Positions 8,651 to 18,890 of a DNA stretch of 58,362 nt are shown piece by piece; within the stretch, counting starts at the first letter, position 1; every line of letters begins with the position of its first letter. A program made the translations under genes and the position numbers. Under the pieces are notes generated by a model. That model was not told the origin of the DNA, made no database searches, and saw only the letters and a program-made list of their open reading frames with translations. The stretch comes from Lachnospiraceae bacterium MD308 (GTDB lineage: Bacteria; Bacillota; Clostridia; Lachnospirales; Lachnospiraceae). The stretch covers positions 628,366 through 686,727 of the forward strand of contig KE159795.1 of assembly GCA_000403475.2 (NCBI GenBank), given 5' to 3'.

Positions 8651-9069
8651 TCTTTCCACAGCTTCTTTCTTTTGTTAATAGCAACCTTTGTTTTTCTGTA
8701 ATACTGACTGCCAACCTCATTACTTCGCTTTATCTGTCTGTTAGTAATTTTGTTTTCATTTATCTTATTTCCTTGTTGCACTGTCACTTCACTTGCTATT
8801 AGCTTCTATTCCATACTTAATTCTTTGGACTGTTATTCTTCTTTCCTACTCTGTCCAGTTCTACAACCAGCAATAACTTTACAATGCTTTCAATGCTCAT
8901 CCTCAACATTATAAATCGGCATGTATCTTTAAAAATAATCATACCTCCCAGCTTCTACTATGTTCTCTAGCTTTTGCCATTGTTTACACTCTGTGCAGCA
9001 AGTGCATATTTCTGCCCCTTGAACAGTAATTATTCATCTTTCAATCAACTCTCAGAACTGCTATACCTA
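8651..9069. other. AT-rich gap without a recognisable gene
   Basis: About 420 bases between the broken nuclease copy and the promoter of the surface protein gene. The minus strand has a short lysine-rich open stretch near 8665-8765 that continues into the nuclease fragment, but it has no start, ribosome site or family resemblance. I see no RNA gene. Confidence 0.5.
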
Positions 9070-9098
9070 TTGACAAGGCAGAAAAATAACAATATATT
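9070..9098 (+). promoter_or_regulatory. Sigma-A promoter of the BspA-like gene
   Basis: TTGACA (9070-9075), a 17-base spacer and TATATT (9093-9098) make a near-consensus promoter 66 bases before the start codon. Confidence 0.75.
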
Positions 9099-9163
9099 TA
9101 TAAGTAAGAAGGAGTATTGTCAATCAAAATTTCTCCCAAGACTAAAATCAGGAGGTTACACAG

Positions 9164-11398
9164 TTGAAAAAAACAATTATTTCAATTGCATTAGCACTAT
9201 GCTTATGCATCTCTTCCCACTCGGCAGCATACGCACAGGAGGAAGTTCCTTACCAGCAAGAAGAAGTGTTTACAGCAGAATCTACGTCCGAATCGCCCGG
9301 ACGCAATAATGTAATTCCCAGCCCGTCCGAAGCCTATGCAAAAATGATTGCACTGAAGAAGCAGGAAGCGTATAAGGAGGGAACAATTTGGACTAACTAT
9401 GAGCCCTATCCCAATTCAATGGGCAGAGACTATCATTGGAAAGGCGGGCCGCTTGATGGGCATAATATCAGTGCCGTAGGCTGCGTAGCCTTTGCCTTTA
9501 TCCTCAGTGATGAAGCGTTCGGCTCCCTTCCGGCCAGAATGTATGCAGCAGGTGATTTCAAATATGAAGATATAAAGCCCGGGGACATCCTGCGTGTAAA
9601 TAATGATGCCCATACCGTAATCGTACTGGAGGCAAACGTTGCAGGCGTGATTGTTGCTGAAGGTAATATCAGCACTGGAGACCACAAAGGTAAGGTTCAC
9701 TGGGGGCGCGCTATATCTAAGGAAGTAGTGATGAGCAGCACCAGCCATTACATCACCCGCTACCCAGAAAATTACATTTCACCTGATGATCCAACCGCTA
9801 ACACATCCATTGGATCTGGATCGCTCGGTGGAGGGCTCAATTGGAATCTGACAAAGGCGGGTAAGCTGACCATCTCTGGCAATGGGGCTATGCCGGATTT
9901 CGACAGCTCGGAAAACCAGCCGTGGATTAAAAACAGCAGCCAAATCTGGAATATTGTTATCGAGAACGGCGTTACCAGTATCGGTTCCTGCGCCTTTTGG
10001 AATTGCGGAGTTCTCAGTGCAGATATCCCTTCCAGCGTGACAAAAATCGGCAACAGCGCTTTCCGCGGTTCATCGATTATTTCCGCAAAGATTCCGTCCA
10101 GCGTGAAAATCATTGGCGACAGTGCTTTCCGTGAATGTGCAAATCTTAGTTCGGTAGCCGTTTCCAACGGAGTAGAGACAATCGAACAAAATGCTTTCCG
10201 TTCCTGCCCACAGCTCACTGCAATCGCATTACCTGCCAGCATCAAAGAAGTGGGTGCCGCTGCATTTCTTCAATGTCAGGCTCTGACAACCGTGACATTT
10301 GCTCCCGGCAACACGCAGGTAAAGATGGGCGACAATATGTTTTCACAATGCTACTATCTGATGAAGGCAACTCTGCCTAAAAGTATCGACCGTATTAGCA
10401 AAGGTATGTTTCAAAATTGTCAGACACTTGCCGGAGTAGAGATACCGAAAGGAGCAGAAAGTATAGATGCATCAGCGTTTGCTTCCTGCTATGCATTTAC
10501 CACTGTTATAATTCCAGACAGCGTAACATCAATAGGGACAGCTGCATTCACCAAATGTCCTCTGTCTAAGATATATTTTACCGGCACAGAAGAACAGTGG
10601 AAAAGAATAAGTAAAATAGGAGATACAGCATCGGCACTGGAAAAGGTAACTATGCATTATAACTACGTCCCGCCGGTCACTCCCGACCCTGATGATAGTA
10701 ATGGTAATGATGATGGTAATGGTAACGGTGACAACAACAATAACGGAGATAATTCAGGCGACGGCAACAACTCAGGCAACGGAGATAATTTAGGCAGCAA
10801 TTCAGGAAACAATAATAATTCAGGCAGTAATAATAATTCAGACAGCGGAGATACTTCAGGAAACGGTGAAAGTCAGACACAAAAACCGACACCTTTAGCA
10901 AAGGGCAAAACCTTTACAGTTAACAAAGCAACATACAAGGTGACAAAAGCGGGTAACGAAGTAGAGCTTTCAGCGATAAAATCCACGACAGCAAAGGTTA
11001 CGCTCAATACAGTCACAGGTACAGATGGCGTGAAATATAAAGTAACCTCCATTGGCTCAAAGGCAATGCAAAACAATAAAAAGATAACAACCCTGACTAT
11101 TGGATCTAATGTAAAATCAATCGGAGCTAACGCCTTCGCTGGCTGTACCAAACTAAAGACAGTTACTATCGGCAATACATCAAAGTCAAATCTGACAACA
11201 ATTGGAAAAAATTCATTTAAAGGATGTAAAAAGCTAAAAAAAGTAACGATTAAGTCAACAAAGCTTCGTTCCGTAGGAAAGCAGGCATTTAAAGGCACAA
11301 AATCCAGCCTCAAGGTGAAAGTACCGTCCAAGCAAGTAAAAAAATATAAAAAGCTCTTTAAAAAAGCAGGCTTGAAAACCAAACAGGTAACAAAATAA
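9164..11398 (+). CDS. Secreted BspA-like leucine-rich repeat protein with papain-like N-terminal domain
   Basis: 744 residues starting at a TTG with AGGAGG nine bases upstream. Order: signal peptide (1 to about 24, cleavage after AYA); a papain-like (CHAP or NlpC/P60-type) region at about 75-200 with candidate catalytic Cys107 (AVGCVAFAF), His150 (NNDAHTVIV) and an EGN at 167-169; a block of LRR_5 repeats at about 215-500 (units such as IGNSAFRGSS, IGDSAFRECANLSSV); a low-complexity Asn/Gly/Asp/Ser linker at about 505-572; and a second LRR_5 block with a lysine-rich end. There is no LPxTG motif; the basic tail may bind wall polymers. LRR_5 proteins are known adhesins. Hydrolase activity is inferred from three residues only. 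Confidence 0.85.
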   Translation: MKKTIISIALALCLCISSHSAAYAQEEVPYQQEEVFTAESTSESPGRNNVIPSPSEAYAKMIALKKQEAYKEGTIWTNYEPYPNSMGRDYHWKGGPLDGHNISAVGCVAFAFILSDEAFGSLPARMYAAGDFKYEDIKPGDILRVNNDAHTVIVLEANVAGVIVAEGNISTGDHKGKVHWGRAISKEVVMSSTSHYITRYPENYISPDDPTANTSIGSGSLGGGLNWNLTKAGKLTISGNGAMPDFDSSENQPWIKNSSQIWNIVIENGVTSIGSCAFWNCGVLSADIPSSVTKIGNSAFRGSSIISAKIPSSVKIIGDSAFRECANLSSVAVSNGVETIEQNAFRSCPQLTAIALPASIKEVGAAAFLQCQALTTVTFAPGNTQVKMGDNMFSQCYYLMKATLPKSIDRISKGMFQNCQTLAGVEIPKGAESIDASAFASCYAFTTVIIPDSVTSIGTAAFTKCPLSKIYFTGTEEQWKRISKIGDTASALEKVTMHYNYVPPVTPDPDDSNGNDDGNGNGDNNNNGDNSGDGNNSGNGDNLGSNSGNNNNSGSNNNSDSGDTSGNGESQTQKPTPLAKGKTFTVNKATYKVTKAGNEVELSAIKSTTAKVTLNTVTGTDGVKYKVTSIGSKAMQNNKKITTLTIGSNVKSIGANAFAGCTKLKTVTIGNTSKSNLTTIGKNSFKGCKKLKKVTIKSTKLRSVGKQAFKGTKSSLKVKVPSKQVKKYKKLFKKAGLKTKQVTK

Positions 11399-11402
11399 TT
11401 GC

Positions 11403-11437
11403 ATGCCGGGACCGCTTCTTAAGCAGTTTCCCGGCAT
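11403..11437. terminator. Intrinsic terminator between convergent genes
   Basis: ATGCCGGGA (11403-11411) pairs with TCCCGGCAT (11429-11437), right after the BspA-like stop. A short T-containing stretch follows on the plus strand. The converging gene at 11460 probably shares it. Confidence 0.75.
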
Positions 11438-11459
11438 GTTCTATTGTGGGCTTTAAATT

Positions 11460-11951
11460 TTATTTATTCTTCCATTTTGCATAAAGCGTTTTTTTGCCAA
11501 AACTTCCCTTTTTTATCGCAGTCACTTTTTTCTTATATTTCTTATCTGCATACCAGCCCTTGAACGTATAACCTTTTCTGGTAGGCTTTTTCAGTTTCAC
11601 GGTTTTGGATGTACTGTAATAATATGACGGGTTCTTTTTGTTATTCCGTCCGCCTCTCAGGTTGTACTTGATAGCATATTTCATGTTGTCACAAACGCCA
11701 TCTCCGTCCGCGTCCACATAGCCTCTGCCGCATCCATAACCATTGCTGCATCCATTGCCGTAACCATTGCCGCATCCATAGCCATTACCGTAGCCATTGC
11801 CGCACCCATAGCCATTGCCATAGTTGTCGCAGATGCCGTCCCCGTCTGCGTCCACATAATTTCGTCCATTCATTGGTACTGCTGCATTTACTGTAGTACT
11901 GCACACTGAACAAACGAGTGTCATTGTTAAAATTGCCACAATTTTTCTCAT
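11460..11951 (-). CDS. Small secreted protein with DxDGDG motifs and an InlB-type B-repeat
   Basis: 163 residues. A signal peptide (to about 23, VNA) is followed by a YVDADGDGICDN motif that looks like a calcium-binding loop. Next is a Gly/Asn/Tyr/Cys-rich repeat (44-78), a second YVDADGDGVCDN, and a C-terminal Listeria-Bacteroides (InlB B) repeat: YNLRGG, KKPTRKGYTFKGWYADKKYKKKV, TLYAKWKN. B-repeats occur in surface adhesins and are normally found in larger proteins, so this is a minimal version. No wall anchor is visible. It converges with the BspA-like gene and may belong to the same surface set. Confidence 0.7.
   Translation of the reverse strand: MRKIVAILTMTLVCSVCSTTVNAAVPMNGRNYVDADGDGICDNYGNGYGCGNGYGNGYGCGNGYGNGCSNGYGCGRGYVDADGDGVCDNMKYAIKYNLRGGRNNKKNPSYYYSTSKTVKLKKPTRKGYTFKGWYADKKYKKKVTAIKKGSFGKKTLYAKWKNK
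11718..11822. repeat. Tandem repeats encoding GYGNGYGCGN units
   Basis: Short, imperfect repeats inside the small secreted protein gene encode alternating GYGCGN and GYGNGY units with several cysteines. Copy number could change by slippage or recombination. Confidence 0.75.
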
Positions 11952-12038
11952 ATCCTGCTTCTCCTTTTACAGATATTTTATTGTTTAATAGTAATACGAT
12001 TAAAAACAGGAAATCCTTTCATAATTTTAAAATTATTT

Positions 12039-14057
12039 TTACGGGGTTTTCTTATATATCTTTCTATAATACAGCATTCCAAACAAAGCCATTATACTTC
12101 CCAGTACTCCAAAGCCCGCTGCTTTAAATACGACAGATATACGATTCTTTTGCTGTCCACCCTGTACTGCTTCTTCCGAAAATTCTTTATTAGCCATTTT
12201 GCCCATATTCCATTGTACTTTTACAGGTTCTACAATTTTTTCCATTAATGATTTTTGAGGCACAACCTGAAAAAATATACTTTTTACCGCTTCATTTCCC
12301 GCCCTGTCACGCGCCTTCACTGTCACCTCATAATCCTTACATGTATGAAGCGTGTACTCATACACTTTTTTTTGGGAATCAATCTTCTGGCTCTCTCCAT
12401 TAATTTGTATCTGACGGAACATATCCTCTCTTCCTGCAAGTTCCACTTTAAATGTACGCTCTTCCTCATATGCTTCTCCCCCTTCAATATTTCGAAAAAT
12501 GATTTCTGGTGCCGTATGGTCAACTACAAAATCTGCTGTCATCTGTGCCTTATTGCCAGCTGCATCTGTCGCCTTTACCGTCATCCGGTGCCTGCCTTCA
12601 GAATCAATCACTTCTCCCATATGATAAAGCTTTCCGTCTACTCTCATCTCATATACATATGTTGTAAAGTCCCGGATCATTTGGTTGGCCGGATAATCCC
12701 ACTTGAATTTTTTAAGCTGCTGCCCATTAAGCGTCTCTACGTATCGAATAACCGGATTCGTCTTGTCAATTATCACCTGAAACTTTTCCTCGCTCACATG
12801 GCCGGATACATCTTTCGCCAAAACTTTCATGTGATAAATGCCATCATTTTTCAAAGTCTGCTTAAATACTTTTCCGGTACTGTTATCCTTCCATCCTGTT
12901 GATGGAAGCTGCTTTTTCTTTCCGTTAACATTTTCCCACAGTGTTTGCGCATAAAATTCCTGTAGTTTATTATCCTCCTTAATTTCATATGTAAAATTCA
13001 CTGACTTTCCGGTTATCATATAATTTTTTATCCCGGTAGTCTTAATCTCAGGCGGAGTTCTGTCAATAAAAAGTGTCTTTATTCTCTCACTTCGGTTCCC
13101 TGCCTTATCTTCCGCTACAATAGCAACATCTATACCCTTTCCTTGTGTTGATGGTTGCGAAATCACAAATTCAGCTTGACTTCTGTTGATACTTCCCAAA
13201 TTCCGCTCTCCTTCTCTGCATGAAATCTTTGCGACTCCGCTTCCGGTATCTTCACCTGTTGCTGCAAGGAACACCTGCCCCTGATACCATGCATCAAATC
13301 CGTTTGGAACACTCATCTGAATTTCCGGTGCTTTTGTATCGACTAGAAATTCTCTTCTTGTTTCATATTTTTCAAGCTTCTTACCCTCCTCATCTTCCAT
13401 CCAGATATGAAGGACATTTTTCCCTTCCAGGAATTTCTTCTCTCCAATTAATACCTTTTCCCCCTTTTCCTTCAACGTCTTTTCTTCTAATTTTTTATCT
13501 CCCTGTTTCAAACAGTATTTCGTCACCCCTGCTTCGCTGACATGACAAATCATAATTTGGGGCTTTTGCGTGTAATAGCCATTCTTGCCGTTTACCTTTG
13601 GTATGTCTATCTTATATTCTTCAATTGGCTTTTTTTCCTCTACTGGTGGCTTCTCCTCCTCCACAGGCGGTTTATCTTCTCCTTCCACTGGTGGTTTTTC
13701 CTCTCCCTCCACAGGCGGTTTTTCCTCTCCCTCCACCGGTGGTTTTTCCTCCCCTTCCACGGGCGGTTTTTCCTCTCCCTCCACGGGCGGTTTTTCCTCT
13801 CCCTCCACGGGCGGCTTTTCTTCTCCTTCCACAGGCGGTTTTTCCTCTCCTTCAGTAAGATTTGAATCTTGCTCTCCCTCCAGTAGTTCTTTTTCTTTCA
13901 TTGCATCTTTTATTTTCTTCTTTATATCTTCTTCCTTTTCTTGACTTAACATTCTGTTCTGCTCTTTCTCTCCAGCATATGTTACTGTGCTATGCTGCAT
14001 ATAGATCAAACTTATTACAACTAACAGTGCAATCATGTATCTTACTTTTCCTGCCAT
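12039..14057 (-). CDS. Secreted, membrane-anchored protein with EGEEKPPV repeats and Ig-like domains
   Basis: 672 residues. A signal peptide (1 to about 28) is followed by a Lys/Glu-rich helix. A proline/glutamate tandem repeat spans residues 69-132 with a degenerate tail (EEEKPPVEEKKP). Then come several Ig-like or Big domains, each marked by a linker such as FLVDTKAPEI, LFIDRTPPEI, VIIDKTNPVI and FVVDHTAPEI. A single C-terminal membrane helix (GFGVLGSIMALFGMLYY) with a basic tail ends it. The ATG overlaps the end of the upstream pseudokinase gene by 16 bases and has GGAG upstream, so the two are translationally coupled. The likely role is a stalk displayed from the membrane, perhaps sensed or positioned by the pseudokinase protein. 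Confidence 0.75.
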   Translation of the reverse strand: MAGKVRYMIALLVVISLIYMQHSTVTYAGEKEQNRMLSQEKEEDIKKKIKDAMKEKELLEGEQDSNLTEGEEKPPVEGEEKPPVEGEEKPPVEGEEKPPVEGEEKPPVEGEEKPPVEGEEKPPVEGEDKPPVEEEKPPVEEKKPIEEYKIDIPKVNGKNGYYTQKPQIMICHVSEAGVTKYCLKQGDKKLEEKTLKEKGEKVLIGEKKFLEGKNVLHIWMEDEEGKKLEKYETRREFLVDTKAPEIQMSVPNGFDAWYQGQVFLAATGEDTGSGVAKISCREGERNLGSINRSQAEFVISQPSTQGKGIDVAIVAEDKAGNRSERIKTLFIDRTPPEIKTTGIKNYMITGKSVNFTYEIKEDNKLQEFYAQTLWENVNGKKKQLPSTGWKDNSTGKVFKQTLKNDGIYHMKVLAKDVSGHVSEEKFQVIIDKTNPVIRYVETLNGQQLKKFKWDYPANQMIRDFTTYVYEMRVDGKLYHMGEVIDSEGRHRMTVKATDAAGNKAQMTADFVVDHTAPEIIFRNIEGGEAYEEERTFKVELAGREDMFRQIQINGESQKIDSQKKVYEYTLHTCKDYEVTVKARDRAGNEAVKSIFFQVVPQKSLMEKIVEPVKVQWNMGKMANKEFSEEAVQGGQQKNRISVVFKAAGFGVLGSIMALFGMLYYRKIYKKTP
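13662..13853. repeat. Eight tandem 24-bp units encoding EGEEKPPV
   Basis: Seven units encode EGEEKPPV and the eighth EGEDKPPV. At the DNA level they differ only at a few third positions. The unit length is a multiple of three, so copy changes keep the frame and alter stalk length. A shorter degenerate tail continues to about 13625. Confidence 0.9.
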
Positions 14058-15595
14058 ACTTTATCTCCTTCCAAATCTATCCCATATTGTTTTATTAATT
14101 TCTCAAATTCTTCCTCTTTCTCTAATTCCGGCATTTCCATTAACTGTTCTTGAATAGTCTGGCTGCACAATTGCCTTTCCACATTACTATCTCCAAGCAA
14201 CGCCGCAATATAAGCCGTCCGAAGCTCTGCTGAATCTGCTATCTCTTTAATTCCTGTGCGCAACATTTCCTGTGCCTGTCCGTTTTCTCCCATTTGAATA
14301 AGAATACTCGCAGCCTTTTTAAATATTTCTTCCCTTGTTGTCTCATCCTTCTCGTGTTTCAACTGTTCTTCATACATAGAAACCGCCTCTTTGGCTTCCC
14401 CCATTCCCTCACATGCATACGCCATATACCCCAATATCTCTGCCGTTCTTTCTTGATTACTATTTTGCAGACATATCTCTCCAAGTCTCAAAATATTTCT
14501 GAAATCATCATCTTCATCGAGAATTGAGTACCCCTTCAAGATGCACCGATAGTAATTTTGCTTTTCTCCGATATTTTCTTCACCTTGCTCTTCTACCTCT
14601 TTCTCTGCATTTATCAAGGCTTCTCTGAGCTTTTCTGCCCGCATAATATCCCCTGAAAAACTTTCCACGATAACAGTCATATGCTCAGCAAGTACATTCT
14701 CTTTTACCTTGTCAAAATATTCCCTGCTCTTTTCATAATTCTTAAGTTCCAGAAAATAAACTGTCCCAAGCTCCAGGCTCAGCCGTTCTTCTCTCACATG
14801 TTCAGGCGCCTCCTCCGCTTTATTTTTCTGATATCTCACGTTCATATCATCTGTCTGCCCGGTCTCGGATTGCAGCGTTTCTTTCGGAATCTTCCGGCTT
14901 TCTGCCAATGAATTTATACTGCTTATAGTAACTGCTCCACCGATAAAGATAGCCCCGCCAATCATAATAATAACGAACATCCATCTGAAAATTCCCGTCA
15001 TCGCCTTTTTCTCGGTTGCTAATACCTTTTTTGATTTTTTATACTTTGGAATCATTCTTTGAATTTCCGACACATTTTGAAATGTTTTTTTCGAATGCCT
15101 GTTAAGACACCTTGAAATGACTTTTTGAAATCTAATTTCTTCGCTTCTGCAAAGCAAAGGATCTGTATCTGCCTCTGAAAGAAAATACTGCAAGGTTCTT
15201 CCCAAACCATAAATATCAAGCTCTACATTTGCCGTTTGATAATACGGTTCTTCTGGCGGCAAAAAATGTTCACGCACAGTACGCCGCTGCATAATTCTTA
15301 ACTGTCCGCTGTTTGATTCTGCATTAACATCAAGAAAACTTACCTGTCCTTCCTCTGACACAATAATACTGTAAGGATTTACATAGCGATAGCAAGGATT
15401 TCCCCGACATCTGTGAATCTGAGACAACTGACTTACAATGTCGCTAACCATACGGAAAAATTGCTCCTTATCCACACAAGGATGATATTTTATCCATCGA
15501 AACAACGGACTGCCCTTCACATATTCGGAACTGATATAACATGCTTGGTTATGCTCAATTAAACGCAATACATCATACTCTTCTTTAACTGCCAA
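14042..15595 (-). CDS. Membrane pseudokinase with extracytoplasmic TPR-like repeats
   Basis: About 517 residues. Residues 1-190 resemble a Ser/Thr kinase from helix C onward (EYDVLRLIEH, YISSEYVKGSPLFRWIK, IVSQLSQIH, a PPEEPY substrate-like loop, DIYGLGRTLQYFL). The Gly-rich loop and the VAIK lysine are absent. The catalytic HRDxKPxN is replaced by YRYVNPYS and DFG by LDVNAE. It therefore should not phosphorylate anything. One helix follows (WMFVIIMIGGAIFIGGAVTI). The C-terminal half is helical with TPR-like units (GYMAYACEGMGEAKEAVSMYEEQL). I prefer the TTG at 15595, with AGAGGTGG upstream; a GTG at 15604 overlaps that site. It is coupled to the Ig-like stalk gene. Confidence 0.7.
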   Translation of the reverse strand: MAVKEEYDVLRLIEHNQACYISSEYVKGSPLFRWIKYHPCVDKEQFFRMVSDIVSQLSQIHRCRGNPCYRYVNPYSIIVSEEGQVSFLDVNAESNSGQLRIMQRRTVREHFLPPEEPYYQTANVELDIYGLGRTLQYFLSEADTDPLLCRSEEIRFQKVISRCLNRHSKKTFQNVSEIQRMIPKYKKSKKVLATEKKAMTGIFRWMFVIIMIGGAIFIGGAVTISSINSLAESRKIPKETLQSETGQTDDMNVRYQKNKAEEAPEHVREERLSLELGTVYFLELKNYEKSREYFDKVKENVLAEHMTVIVESFSGDIMRAEKLREALINAEKEVEEQGEENIGEKQNYYRCILKGYSILDEDDDFRNILRLGEICLQNSNQERTAEILGYMAYACEGMGEAKEAVSMYEEQLKHEKDETTREEIFKKAASILIQMGENGQAQEMLRTGIKEIADSAELRTAYIAALLGDSNVERQLCSQTIQEQLMEMPELEKEEEFEKLIKQYGIDLEGDKVWQEK

Positions 15596-15765
15596 ATGCA
15601 CCACCTCTCTTAATAAACTAAACCCATGGATTCTTCACACGAAAATTTTTGAAATGTAAGAATAAAACAGACTCTTTAGATTAACTTGAGTGATTCATAT
15701 AATAAAAGATAATTCACAAAAAATCAAGAACTTTTTTCATATTTTTTCAAAAAATAAAATTTATC

Positions 15766-15809
15766 AGAAAAAGACAGCCTGCATACCAAATGCAAAACCG
15801 TCTTTTTCT
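15766..15809 (-). terminator. Terminator of pfp
   Basis: AGAAAAAGAC (15766-15775) pairs with GTCTTTTTCT (15800-15809), with further pairing inside. The T-rich side follows on the minus strand, about 20 bases after the pfp stop. Confidence 0.75.
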
Positions 15810-15830
15810 ATTACTCATATAAAAACTTAG

Positions 15831-17087
15831 TTATTTTTTGTTTCTCTCGCTTAATTCCCTCGGTGTATAAAGGTGTCTCGGAATCCCGTCTACCATGACC
15901 GGAGACACATCTCCCTGAATCAGCGGCCTTACATAAGAGATGAACTCGCTTGACACATATGTTCCGTCTTTCGTCACCCACTCCGGCGGAACGAGTTTTT
16001 CGTCATTGGCAATCTTATGCACATCTTTCACTTCTGTTCCGCACTGATACGGATCGTCAGAAAGCCTCTGCAATACAACCATCTTACCGCTGTCTCCCTC
16101 GTCCGCTGCCTTCACAGCCGCACCGCCTACCTGATAAGCCTCTAAGATATCCACACGGGATGCCGCGTGGGATGCCGCTCTCTGGAGCGTGCTGAGCTCG
16201 ATCGCACGAGTCTTGCAGCCAAGCTCGCCTGCAATATAGCTTGCAAGGTAAGCTGCTGTTCCGGAAAGCTGCTTGTGCCCGAACGCATCTACAAAATCAA
16301 CGCTGTTGCCAAGCTCACATACATAATTGCCGTCCTCTGTGCGGATTCCTTCTGATACAGCGACAACAACCGATGTCTTCTTATCCAGAATCTTCTGAAC
16401 TTTATCCCTAAACTTAACCAGGTCAAAAGAATGCTCCGGCAGATAAATCATATCCGGCCCTTCGCAGTCCTCTCCCTGTGCAAGCGCCGCAGCGCCGGTA
16501 AGCCAGCCCGCATTGCGTCCCATGATCTCTACGATGGTAACAATCCCTTTCGCGTACTCCAGGCAGAATCCGTCACGGATGATCTCCTTCATGGAAGTTC
16601 CGATGTACTTCGCCGCACTTCCGTATCCCGGCGTGTGGTCTGTAAGCGCAAGGTCATTGTCAATGGTCTTCGGGCATCCTACAAATCTTGTGGGATGGCC
16701 GGTAATAATCGCGTAATCAGACAGTTTCTTAATGGTGTCCATAGAATCATTGCCGCCGATATAGATAAACGCCTCGATATCAAGCTTATCCAAGATGGAA
16801 AAAATCTTGTCATAAACCTCCCTGTCCTCATGGATCTCCGGCAGCTTATAACGGCAGGAGCCAAGGAACGCCGCAGGAGTTCTCTTAAGCAGCTCTGCGT
16901 CAAGCTCTGTCTTGATATGGTCGGAAAGGTCGATATACTTTTCCTCCAAAAGGCCCTGCACCCCGTGCAGCATACCATATACTTTATTCGCTCCACGGTC
17001 CTTCGCAGTGCGGTAAACACCTGCAAGACTGGAGTTTATCGCCGCTGTCGGCCCGCCGGACTGTCCAACAATAACATTTCGTTTCAT
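15831..17087 (-). CDS. pfp: PPi-dependent 6-phosphofructokinase
   Basis: 418 residues. It phosphorylates fructose 6-phosphate to fructose 1,6-bisphosphate in glycolysis using pyrophosphate, and is reversible. The N-terminal VGQSGGPTAAINSSLAGV binds the phosphoryl donor. The discriminating residue is visible: GGNDS at 111-115 has Asp where ATP enzymes have Gly (GGDGS), and the next motif is PKTIDND (139-145) rather than PGTIDND. Both changes mark the PPi type. MGRNAGWLTG is the substrate-binding motif. GGAAGG precedes the ATG. It appears to be monocistronic, with its own terminator. Confidence 0.9.
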   Translation of the reverse strand: MKRNVIVGQSGGPTAAINSSLAGVYRTAKDRGANKVYGMLHGVQGLLEEKYIDLSDHIKTELDAELLKRTPAAFLGSCRYKLPEIHEDREVYDKIFSILDKLDIEAFIYIGGNDSMDTIKKLSDYAIITGHPTRFVGCPKTIDNDLALTDHTPGYGSAAKYIGTSMKEIIRDGFCLEYAKGIVTIVEIMGRNAGWLTGAAALAQGEDCEGPDMIYLPEHSFDLVKFRDKVQKILDKKTSVVVAVSEGIRTEDGNYVCELGNSVDFVDAFGHKQLSGTAAYLASYIAGELGCKTRAIELSTLQRAASHAASRVDILEAYQVGGAAVKAADEGDSGKMVVLQRLSDDPYQCGTEVKDVHKIANDEKLVPPEWVTKDGTYVSSEFISYVRPLIQGDVSPVMVDGIPRHLYTPRELSERNKK

Positions 17088-17187
17088 AATTCCAATACCT
17101 TCCTTCTACTATATATCTAAAATTTCTCAATAAAGCTATTTTATTATATTTTGTCCCATCTGTCCACTGAAAAATAAAATAAGCAGG

Positions 17188-18838
<1,651 letters not shown>

Positions 18839-18890
18839 TCACCTCTTTTGACCATTATTTCCACCTGGAAAATCTATTATTAACATTGTA

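Noticed and set aside
13542-13944. Plus-strand Ser/Gly/Phe-rich open frames
   Set aside because: They are mirror images of the 24-bp coding repeats of the Ig-like stalk gene.
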